From Jaapia argillacea MUCL 33604 (taxonomy: Eukaryota > Basidiomycota > Agaricomycetes > Jaapiales > Jaapiaceae), in contig KL197727.1 of assembly GCA_000697665.1 (NCBI GenBank), positions 682,001 to 746,000 on the forward strand: a DNA stretch of 64,000 nt. The letters run 5' to 3'. A program made the translations under genes and the position numbers. Positions 39,375 through 50,625 of the stretch are shown here, piece after piece. The notes below the pieces were generated by a model, which was not told the origin of the DNA, made no database searches, and was given only the letters and a program-made list of their open reading frames with translations. Within the stretch, counting starts at the first letter, position 1, and each line of letters starts with the position of its first letter.

Positions 39375-40421
39375 TTTGTACTGGTACCATCTATGGTGAC
39401 TTGAAGACTCCAATTCCAACACTGGAACGGAATGCATCACACAGAAACCAGAACAACAAAGAAGAGAAAGAGTAAGTATCACGAGGGGAAACACCAATGT
39501 ACATCATCATTTGCCCCTCCTTTGGTTGGAAAACTTGCCAAGGTTATTTGAGACTCCAGCCTGATGGGAGCTTAATCAATACTTAAGTCTGTGGAATTAC
39601 TCTACGACAAATGTGATGCCACAAGTCTAGAGGGGAAATATTATATTTTGTGGATAGACACCAAGCACATCTACAGGAACTTGGAAGAAATGACAGGAAT
39701 AGCCATGGCTCGGAAAATGAGATCATCTCACTGGATTTTGAGCTCTGCCTAGTATATAGAGGAATGCTGCTGTGAGGAATAAAGATAGTGTATTCAAGAT
39801 GAATCACAATGAACTGCTGTAGTCAAATGAGATGATTCAGAGCACCAACTTGGAACTTTTTACACAACAGAGCAATTGGAATGACGATTGAGGCTGCCTA
39901 AGCACTAGAATATTGCTCTTGTGGATGAAGGCAACTCAGGCAAGATGAAGATGAAGCAGAATAGATTAGCAGATAAGTAAGGTGCACACATTGACAATGT
40001 ATTGAACTTGATTGCACCAGAAAGATGTCGTGGGAATTTAGATTGGTGCCACCGGGAACAAAGAAGGCACGCGCCGGTTGGTCGAGAAACGTGGACGAAA
40101 TATAGGGGTGGGAGAACCCCTTAAAGGAGGGGCATACCATATTGGTGGGTATGCTCATTACACCCCTGTACACCCTCGTAATCTCCAACCTCAGACGTAC
40201 AAAAGGCAATGAACATCTGATATTCCAAGGCCAACTCTCGGAGAGCGACGGAAGGAACGGGGGTGCAACAGCAAAGACGTCCGAGTCGGTGGTGGATGTA
40301 GGGTAGACAGGTAGACACGAGGTATAAAACTTGAAGGGAGTCGGGAACTGGCACTTGCCACCGCTATGATTGAATGGAGTCATAATTTTCAAATTCCTCA
40401 GCACAGGTCCGACTGCCAGCA
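39375..40421. other. Right border of the repeat island and SPC25 3' flank
   Basis: No gene was recognised. The right half (from about 40.0 kb) regains the CpG-containing composition of the host genes. A minus-strand open frame at 39898-40425 overlaps the SPC25 stop but has no recognisable domain. Confidence 0.45.
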
Positions 40422-41324
40422 TCAATGTACACTACACAGATCAGCAAAGGCTAAGCGAATGTTCTTCACGAAAGCATAGACATCTCGGGATTCATTGAGT
40501 TGGTCAATCAAGATAGGGAGGGTTGGAAGCACCGGAGTTGATGTTAAAACTGTCCGTGCCCATGAGGAGGTAACCATCCGAGGAAGTGGGAATACACACC
40601 TCGGTACACCCTTGATGAAACGTCGATAACGAAACTGAATTCGCGAGAGAGGTCCGAGGAGTCGATATGTGAAAAGCGAAAGAGGAGACGGTCCTTGTCG
40701 ATACCCTCGATGATGCATTGTAAAGGGATCTCGCAGGCACCCAGCTCTGGTGACAGTCGTGTTGCATGGGAATCGAGAATAGATCGTTCCTTTGACTTTT
40801 CTGATAGTGGTGTGCCAAGTCTGTGGCTGGAATCAGGGCAATGAGGATGGGAACTCACCTCGACGAAGGTTCGATGTCAAGGTGCGATATTGCTCGACTT
40901 CAACATCGACCAAAGCGCACTGTTCTCTAATGGACGCCAGTTGACGTCGAAGTGCAGCCACAGACGACTCTGCCTCTTTGTTCTCCTCTTGTTCCCGTTC
41001 CAACTCTATTGTATTGCGCAACGTCGGCAATGACTCCGACCAGTAGATTGGAGCGACCTCACCGTTAATGAGTTCAATCTCCTTTAATTTACATTGATTT
41101 GTTTCGGCTTGCATTTGTTGAGTCTTGTCTGCAATGCGCTTCTTCTCAGAATGGTGGGCATTTTTGCGATTTGTTATTTCGGCGACGGCGCGATTTGAGT
41201 AGCGGGAGACGGCAGCGAGAAAGCTCCGTGTAGAGTCGTCGTATGCCTTGATCTTGATGTCAATTTGTGGGTTGGGAGTAGCAAGAATGGCGGCGAGGTC
41301 AAGACGGGCGTTGCGCATGGCCAT
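40422..41324 (-). CDS. SPC25: Kinetochore protein Spc25 (Ndc80 complex)
   Basis: Exons (minus strand) are 40859-41324, 40600-40800 and 40422-40549, giving 264 residues. Residues ~40-150 form a long charged coiled coil. The C-terminal ~85 residues are the Spc25 globular domain: EGIDKDRLLFRFSHID, then FSFVIDVSSRVYRV, then a VYAFVKNIRLAF helix. Spc25 pairs with Spc24 to anchor the Ndc80 complex to the inner kinetochore. The start at 41324 (MAMRNARLD) is the first ATG; the upstream open frame begins with TTG. It shares a 160-bp divergent promoter with the Sid2-type kinase. Confidence 0.9.
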
Positions 41325-41484
41325 GGTGGTTGGAGAGCAGGAGACGCGCGCTTCGAAGATCAATCAACGCGTTCGACGAGACGAACGCGACTCACCACGT
41401 GACTGTTGAACCCTAGATTAGCTGTTTGATTGAACAGCGATTGAACTTGGTTGTTGTATGCTCTCAAATCGCGGACAGCAAACG
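41325..41484. promoter_or_regulatory. Divergent SPC25 / Sid2-type kinase promoter with MCB box
   Basis: The 160 bp between the two start codons contain an ACGCGT motif (41367-41372), the MluI cell-cycle box bound by MBF-type factors in yeasts, and a palindromic CACGTG (41396-41401). Cell-cycle regulation of both genes is inferred from these motifs only. Confidence 0.5.
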
Positions 41485-43496
<2,012 letters not shown>

Positions 43497-43635
43497 TTCA
43501 ATTTTCACTATACTTGTCCCTTGATCTCGACGTTATATCCATTAGACCCATAATTGCGACGCAGAATATTCCCAGTTGTAACAAAAGTCCAAAAATCGTA
43601 ATACATGAACAGGTCGTGAAACATCAATGCAGGGC

Positions 43636-45634
43636 TTAAGTACTGGCAGCAGGCTCGAACTTTTCGAGGGGCTGAATACGTCCAGACTCGTCCATACGGA
43701 CACTTTCGAATATCTGGTCAATATGCTATTTGTCTCGGGATTAGGGGCAGGAACTCACAGAGCCTCATCGTCTATGACGGTGTGTTCCTTGACACGTAAA
43801 TAAATCATGGGAAGGGCGAACAGGAGGCCTGCTACAAGAAGAGCCCACGTGGAGGCAAAGATGTTCATATACCTGAGAAGGGATGAGTGTCAGGTCATAC
43901 CCCTTTGCTCAAGTGCAACAACTCACGGGATCCCGATGGCATCAGCACGCCAAAGTCCAGCAGCTCCAGCAGACTGGATGGATTTATCTACGAAAAATTC
44001 AAAATCAATCACACATACCACTATCCGTCCCATAATAGAGACTCACAGAAGCCAGTAAAGTTGGCCAGCTTGGCAGGGTCGTTGGACATGGCGCCCATCA
44101 TCCAGTATACAGCAGTTTGCCACATGGCGTCCAAAAGTCCGCAGAAAATGTAGAGCCAGATCCTGCCAACATACCTCTTGTCGAAGATGTCAATCTTTGG
44201 TTGTACAAGGACAGAGGCGCGTGTATACTGCCTATAGTCAAAGAGCGTTAGAGATGAAAAGGGTAGAGATGCAACAACGTTCGTGCGTACTTTTGGTAGA
44301 AATAGGCCCAGATGTGGACGATGAATACCATGACGAAGAGAACGGCCCAGCCAGAAAAGGCTCGAACTCGACGACTGAGACGCTTGTTATCGAGAAGGAG
44401 GCCGATACCAACTGAACCGAAGATTTGTGAAGTCCAATACACGAGATTGTTCAGGGAGCGAGCGCGGATATTGAAAATGCTGCCGTTGTAGTCATTGAAC
44501 TCTGGTGCGCTGTTAGTTGCAGGGATTCCAGGATGGCACATTGGAACTCACGCCAAGTATAGAACCAGTTACTGGCCAAAAACATGGGGAAGAGAAGGAA
44601 GATCATCGGGTCGGTCCTCATAACGACCCACAACCCAACAAACTCGGTCTTCCAAGAAGGGTGGCGTAAAGCTGGGAGTCTCGTTCCATCCGTACGGATC
44701 ATTTTCTTGGGGTCAGCCATGAGCATCGGGATGCAGACTCCGATGAGGGTGAGGATGAGGAAGCCGATCTGAGAGGCCAACATAAGTATTTGCCGTCCAA
44801 TATAAGATTCTACATACGTATGTCCCATTACTGACTGGAGGAGGGGAAATTATTAGTCCCGTCAAATTGCAAGGTTCAAACATCACCACTGACCAGTTCC
44901 AGCCTGGAGAACGATGATGGCTCAGATGACGTTAAAACCAATGTCAACAGTACGCACGGTTGAATGGAAGTTCTGCCCAAGCGAAACAGATGCCCCGACA
45001 ACACCTCCCAAGTTGAAGATTGCCCAGAAAATGCCGATGAACCTTCCCTTCTGCTTCTCCGTGGGGTATGCCAACATGAGAGAGCCTTGAGCAGTCCAGA
45101 GCAGTGCGGCGCAAATACCGAGAATTGCTCCAGCAGTAACGACAAAGGCACCGGCATGAGGATGGATGTTCATAGAACTAGCAAACGCGTTAAGATCACT
45201 TTATGGTCAAGGGGACAAGGAAGACTTACAGGTAGGATCCAACGAAGAGGGGATAACCGGCCGCACCCAACAAAAGGGTGAGACGGGATCCAAGTACGTT
45301 GTTCACCGACCTAGTACCAAATTGTTAGAATTTCTAGATGAAAGTGCAAAACAACGACGTACCCAGCAAAGAAGGCAAAGAAGGCAAAAGTAGCATACAG
45401 CGCGGCGTTGGCATTCGCACTCGTGGTCGGGTCGAGTTGTCCACCACCACCAAGACCGGTCAGAGCGTTGAATAAACCAGGGCACATGAAACAGACGAGA
45501 CCCAACATTGAAACTTGGGTGTAGGGATTGTAGTAGAGACCCTTCAGACCCGTTGGCCGTTCCAGTATCTCCTGCTGAGGGATAGAGGAGCCATCGTCGG
45601 TGCCATACCCTTTTTCGTGAGCAGCGTCGGACAT
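43636..45634 (-). CDS. UNC93-like multipass membrane protein
   Basis: At least nine exons (minus strand) are 45363-45634, 45230-45310, 44939-45177, 44818-44834, 44552-44768, 44291-44501, 44047-44231, 43927-43987 and 43759-43872, for about 466 residues. The protein belongs to the fungal UNC93-like branch of the major facilitator superfamily, with about 11 hydrophobic segments. Family landmarks are GLYYNPYTQV at the start, LLWTAQGSLMLAYP, FIGIFWAIFNLGG, VSNGTYIGFL and WFYTWQFNDYNGSIFN. Function of fungal members is unknown. Exon 4 is only 17 bp. The 3' end is unclear: reading on after 43759 gives a stop at 43755, but a coding-like tail (IFESVRMDESGRIQPLEKF) lies in a different phase and ends at 43636. 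The start at 45634 is the first ATG. Confidence 0.82.
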
Positions 45635-46031
45635 TGTGGAGATCAATGCGACGAGGGGTAAAGGGAAGGGAAGGAGGGTTGGGAACGTACGAAGGCGGGG
45701 AAGCGCTATGTTATAGAAGAGCGAATTCTATACATAGAGTCGACTCGTGCATATCGCGAAGGCACTTATCAGCTGCTCCACCGTGAGGGCGATGTGATAG
45801 ATTCCCAAGGCTTCGTATTCTCGTCCGGAATGGACAACGGAACCCTCGGCTCGTCTCGCAGAAACAGGAAGAAGCAGAGAAGGGCATCCTCAGGGGACGT
45901 CTGCCGTATGCCATGCATGATTGTATCAACACAGATTGATGATAACTCGGTCGTGTGACTGTTGCGTGGAGGAGGATCAATGGCACACGGGCGAAACGAT
46001 CGATGGAGGGCATAGACTTGTCTTCGGAACC
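45635..46031. other. Intergenic, 5' flank of the UNC93-like gene
   Basis: No domain or repeat was recognised. It presumably holds the UNC93-like promoter and, if the downstream small ORF is real, that promoter as well. Confidence 0.45.
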
Positions 46032-46397
46032 ATGTGCACCACTCGGGCCCTATCACCGACTTTCTTTCTTGCCTTCGTCCTCAACACAATCCTTGCCTCC
46101 GCGCCTAATCTGACAGGCCTTTTGTTCCCGAGGAAGGCCTGGTTCCTGGGTCAACGTTCAACGGTGTATCTTCCCCTGCGAGGGAACTCCCATTCAACCA
46201 ACCCTCCACAACTGATAAACTGGCTATCGTCGGCAGCTTCTCGGGAATACGATGAGGGAATCCATGATTCCATCTTCGGAAGAGCCAGGCAAAGTGCTAT
46301 CCTCCACACACAACGGCCAGGGCGGCGAGGCGCGATTCCAAGTTTACTTGAATACATTGAGCAAGATAATCGTCTATGTTTGACCACCTTATCGTGA
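46032..46397 (+). CDS. Candidate small secreted protein (uncertain)
   Basis: An uninterrupted 121-codon frame begins MCTTRALSPTFFLAFVLN and continues TILASAP, which reads like a signal peptide with a cleavage site near residue 24-26. The remaining ~95 residues have no cysteine pattern or known domain and are moderately basic. It lies between two divergent/convergent conserved genes with enough space for a promoter. It may equally be a chance open frame; no intron or homology supports it. Confidence 0.3.
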   Translation: MCTTRALSPTFFLAFVLNTILASAPNLTGLLFPRKAWFLGQRSTVYLPLRGNSHSTNPPQLINWLSSAASREYDEGIHDSIFGRARQSAILHTQRPGRRGAIPSLLEYIEQDNRLCLTTLS

Positions 46398-46677
46398 CGA
46401 CAACCACCGATACAGAGAGCACGACGTCTGATGCGTGCCGCCTACCGCCTCCGACGCGGCATCTAGAGGATAGGAAAATTATTCGTAACAGTCGTTTCGC
46501 ATCAATCGTAGCATATACAAATAAGACCGTGAAAGGACGGATACGAATGCGTATAACTTTGAGAAACGAGGTCGAAGAAAATCATGGCAAAGTCCTCAAG
46601 TCTACTGAACCCGAGTGAAAATTTCGACACCACTCCCTACCAGAGGCATCACGACCAACTCAACCCAAACCCGAAAT

Positions 46678-47342
46678 CTACTCCGAAGCGGAAGCAGTCT
46701 CGGGATACGACGTAGTGACGTTCGACACCGCCTTGGAATGGGTGGCGTTGGCGAGGACAGGCTTCAACACGGACACGTAGATGGTTTGAGCACCCTACAA
46801 GATAAATCAGGAACCGACGTCAAGGAACGGGAGCAACAACATACTCGGAAAGCGGGCAACTGGAGCCAAAGAATGAAGACGGTCTTGAATGCGAAGTACC
46901 AGGGAAGGTAGTAGAGGACGAGGCGAAGGGCGAAGCTCTCAAGGAAGTTGAAGAACCCGAACACAATCCAGTAGGTGAGCCACTGCTGGTCATCCTGAGG
47001 ACCAGGTGTCTCGAGGGCTTTGAAGGAGAAAAAGGCGGGGAGGAGCCAGCCGACGAGGTTCGATGCGGGTGCAGCGAGAGAATTGATCGAATGGAGGAGG
47101 GCAATGAGGGAAACAGCCCCAAGGAAGGCGTAAGTTTTCGGAATCTGAGTGCGTTGCTCAAAGTTGTTCAAGGCGGGATATTTCGTCAGCTATAAATAAA
47201 AGTGAGATCAACGTGCCACCAAGAGGCAAAGAAGAGAACCACAAATACGAACCTCCTTGTCAAGCTGGCCTACATAGTAGTTTGCCTTGTTCTGAGCCTG
47301 AATGAAGGCGGGGTGTTGTTGCACCTTGTCTTTGGCTGACAT
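46678..47342 (-). CDS. YOP1: ER-shaping protein Yop1 (DP1/TB2/HVA22, REEP5 family)
   Basis: Exons (minus strand) are 47253-47342, 46845-47189 and 46678-46794, giving 183 residues. Yop1 inserts paired hydrophobic hairpins into the outer leaflet of the ER membrane to curve tubules. The family signature is clear: LTKYPALNNFEQRTQIPKTY at the N-terminal side, then the hydrophobic hairpins, DDQQWLTYWIVFGFFNFLE, the WYFAFKTVFILWLQLP helix, and an amphipathic C-terminal helix with IYVSVLKPVL. It has the usual length. A divergent partner, OST5, begins 274 bp away. Confidence 0.95.
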
Positions 47343-47616
47343 TCTACGTGGCAAATGGAATGATAAGAGCGCGAATTAGAATCTGAAAACGCAGTAAGAC
47401 AGCGAAGAAAGGAGATACGGACGTTGTACAGATGAAAACAAGGGGGAGTGAGATAGTAGATGGAGGTTGTAAGGGGGATTTTGAGAAAAGAGGGAGCCTT
47501 GCTGCGTTGATATGGCGTTGGTTTGCACGTGTTTGCGTGCTGACGTAGCGGTGGCATGGTGCCTGGCTGGCACACGTACGCGTATTCCTTGCCATCTTGC
47601 CTCCGCGTTTGACGAC

Positions 47617-47975
47617 ATGGCCGACTATCCTCAAATCATCGTATGTCACTCTCCACCCTCCATACTGCATCAGCCCCCATAATCTCCCTTTTTCAGGCAC
47701 TGCACAGGTCCCTCCCATCTTTCACTCCTTACATTCCAGTCGCCTTGCTCCCATACATCGCCTTCCTCTTACTGGGCTCCACTTTTGCTCTTGCATTCTA
47801 CTTTTCAACGTGCGTAATCATCACGTCTTTCATTCCCCACCTCGTCATTTACACCATCATTAGCCTCCCAAAAACAACCATCCCCGCACATGAAACTATG
47901 GTAGCTTCACTTGCCAGTGTCCTTGGTGGCTTCGGTGTCGTGGCACTATTCTGCAGTGTTGGAGTGTATGTATAG
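47617..47975 (+). CDS. OST5: Oligosaccharyltransferase subunit Ost5 (TMEM258)
   Basis: Three exons (47617-47640, 47697-47809, 47864-47975) encode 82 residues. Two membrane helices are visible (residues ~22-45 and ~58-80), and the end VASLASVLGGFGVVALFCS followed by VGVYV is the diagnostic TMEM258/Ost5 C-terminus. The protein is a small structural subunit of the ER complex that transfers N-glycans to nascent proteins, so it acts downstream of DPM1 in the same pathway. The first exon has only 24 bp. The gene is convergent with RPA12, 91 bp away. Confidence 0.9.
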
Positions 47976-48066
47976 ATATCACTACGCCCGATCAGATACC
48001 CTGTGTCCTCGTGCTGTCCTGCCAGCAACTTACGCTAGGCGCACCTTCATTGCTCGCGCGAGCCAA

Positions 48067-48727
48067 TCAGTTATTGACACGCCAGCCGTGTTTACATTCA
48101 ACACACTATTGCGTGATGGTGTTAGGATTGTCCGTCTCGAGGCGTGGTGGATTGACTCACAGTATAGAGGATTGTGGACCCTTCGTCGGCACTTCGCAAC
48201 TGGGGCCATCGTGGATTCGTCATTCAGAGCGCCAAGGCTATCGCTTGTGCACTCACCTGCATTTCTTTCGAATAGGCCTCCATGTGTCCACATTCCGGGC
48301 ACTTTTCTGTGACCTAGGGAGACGCTGTCCGGAGGCTTTCGCGCACCAAGCGGAAATCACCCACCTTAAGCAATGCCTCTCCTCCCTCGTGGATTTTCGT
48401 TTGCGTCTTGCCTTTCTGCCTCAGGGCTGATGGGAAGGCATCGGGATGTGACCGCGTTGTGATCTCGATATTCTCATACGCTTCAAGTGAAAATGCGTTC
48501 ACAAAGACCGAGCAACATGGCATGAGAGCAGAGAGACGTACAGCTGGCGGGTTCCTCGTGTCCACACTGTTCGCAATTCACTATTGTATCATCACCTTGC
48601 GGGAGATCAAGCAAAGTCCCACAATCGGGACAAAAAAGGAGGGAACCTATGAGACGAACTCCAATGAGTCACTTCCCTAGCAACGATTTTCCTTGTCCTG
48701 ACCTATTTTCTGAGCAAGTTTCGGCAT
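48067..48727 (-). CDS. RPA12: RNA polymerase I subunit A12.2
   Basis: Six small exons (minus strand: 48703-48727, 48542-48646, 48365-48480, 48257-48313, 48161-48199, 48067-48105) give 126 residues, the normal length. An N-terminal zinc ribbon (FCPDCG and CEQCG) and a C-terminal TFIIS-like ribbon (CPECGHMEAY, then CVECKHGWRVNN) are both complete. The acidic LRSADEGSTILYT loop contains the DE pair that reaches the active site for RNA cleavage. The subunit provides proofreading and termination functions to Pol I in the nucleolus. The very short first exon (start at 48727) is chosen because it joins in frame to GSLLFCPDCG; it is the least certain part. Confidence 0.92.
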
Positions 48728-49289
48728 GATTGTTGGTCGATCCGGTTCCAAGACGAAATTTCTGTTGCTTGCCATGTTCTTGCAGACCTGCCTAAAGTGG
48801 AACAACGTCCACGTGGTAACGCTTCCCATTCACCCTTCCGAATCCCGCTCAAGAGTCGTATCCTGACTTGAACTCCGTACGTCGCGACAACGGAACCCTA
48901 CGTGAAATCGACCTTCGCGTATGATCCCCCTCCAATAGGATGTTTGAAACCCGTTCCAGCTCGCAGCTTCACAGTGTTGCTAGACTCGGCTAAACTGTTG
49001 CACAAAATGTGTCAAACATGGCGCCCACAACTGTGATCACAATAAGCACAAGGTCATCCAGATCAAGGAACACACTCTTTTGTGTTCCGTCGTCCCGCTG
49101 CTCTGCTATGTAAAGGCTTTCTGTGGACGAATACCTGTCCCCAACCTCTCTACCCTGGTTCACCATCCAACACACACACGCAGGCGTATTTTTATTTTAT
49201 CTCTCTAGAGGCTGGTCCACCATCAATCCCTCACGGCGATACACTCACTTTACGACAACTCTTTAATCTTATCCGACCCATTTATCGTC
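48728..49289. other. Divergent intergenic region
   Basis: The region lies between RPA12 and an unrecognised gene. It has a pyrimidine-rich stretch just before 49290, typical of fungal promoters near transcription starts. No RNA gene or repeat was seen. Confidence 0.45.
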
Positions 49290-50527
49290 ATGTCGTCTCC
49301 CTCATCATCTTCCTCTCGAGCCGTCTCGACGGAGGCCGATTATCGTGCCTATCACGCCTCCCGTTGCGCGGATATTATAGAAATCAATAGACAAGCAAAC
49401 GCAAAGATCGAAATCATTGCGGCTGAATTTCGCACACTTAATGAACTCAAGCGCCACCTTTACAGTCGGCGACGCCCGTGTATGAGGGTCGACACCCTTG
49501 CGGCCACATCCCTCAAATGGAAACATATCAGCAAGGAGGCCAGACCAATAGTTTCCCAACAGACGCCCATTGAAAAAAGCGATCGTCGAGCATCGTGTCC
49601 GACTTGTCTTGAGGCCCAACCCCAGTAAGGATCGATTTCTTCTCCCGTCTTACTCTATCCTGACTATCCTAATCCAGCCTCTCCCGAAAGGCTCGCATTC
49701 AGTCTCAGGACCACTGCGAAATAACGCGAGGGAATGTCCAAGATGCATCCCTTGATTATTTGCGCTTATGTGACTTCCATAAGGTGGCCATGTGGGTTGA
49801 TCACTGGAGTAGTTCGGAAAGAGAGAGGGCAAAGGAAGAACGGCTTCGTGCACTCGAGGAAAACACTGTCCGTTCCATCAAAGCCCCTCTACGACATCGT
49901 CGATCTCATGGCGCGAACCGCACCTCTATCCCCCCCATCGTCATCCCGCCCAGTTACCATAGACAAGCACTGCCACTTTCACCTCTTTCAGCACTAAAAT
50001 CTGTTACAACCACCAATGCCTCCACTGGTGCTTTGACGATGAGAGCGAGGTATGACGAGTTGACCTCCGACGACTCGTACACCCCTCCTCCTGCTCCGCG
50101 AATTTCACCCAAGGTTCTTCCGATAGTATCGGACCAAATAATAATCGGGGGATGCGGGACTGCGATCAAACGCAAACTGTGCGACGTTGCCGAGGATGAC
50201 GCGCCTCATCGAAAGGTACGGCTGTCAAACGTACTCTCTCAAATATCTGACTCAAACTCGCATTCAGTGTGCCCGTCCACGGACCAGAATGGAGATCACG
50301 AAACTTGTATTGACTACTTACTAGGGGTGTCATCTTTTCCCCTCTTCGTCGTTGATCGGGACAGTGTGTATAACCTCTCCGTTGTGCTATTATGTATAAT
50401 CTGTCTCGTATTATGCCCATGTTACCACCTATGGACGATATGCTCATGCTCCTTTCTTTTCACGATGGTTTCTACAGGTTTTTGTCTTCTTTGTGCATCA
50501 CTTAACCATAATCTCCCTCGTACTTAA
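49290..50527 (+). CDS. Hypothetical protein
   Basis: I do not recognise this gene. Two exons (49290-49624 and 49678-50527) give about 394 residues, with a good GTAAGG donor and a CTAAT branch-like site before the acceptor. The N-terminal third is helical and charged, with IIEINRQANAKIEII as a possible coiled coil. The second exon starts with DYLRLCDFHKVAMWVDHW and a run of Glu/Arg, then a Ser/Pro-rich linker. The last ~80 codons of the frame turn hydrophobic and may be intron or 3' untranslated sequence, so the true stop may lie earlier. Codon composition resembles neighbouring host genes. Confidence 0.5.
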
Positions 50528-50625
50528 AGCATAGATTATTTTAGGCCATCGATGTGCTACTTAATTGGTTTCGCGTCCTTTGCCTCTACCGTTCGACATT
50601 CTCTCACTATTCTGTCAATCCTGCG

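Noticed and set aside
39898-40425. 175-codon minus-strand frame overlapping the SPC25 stop
   Set aside because: No domain, no splice support and biased composition; most likely chance.
41458-41484. Upstream in-frame ATG for the Sid2-type kinase
   Set aside because: Adds nine unremarkable residues; the ATG at 41485 has the better context (G at +4), though the upstream one cannot be excluded.
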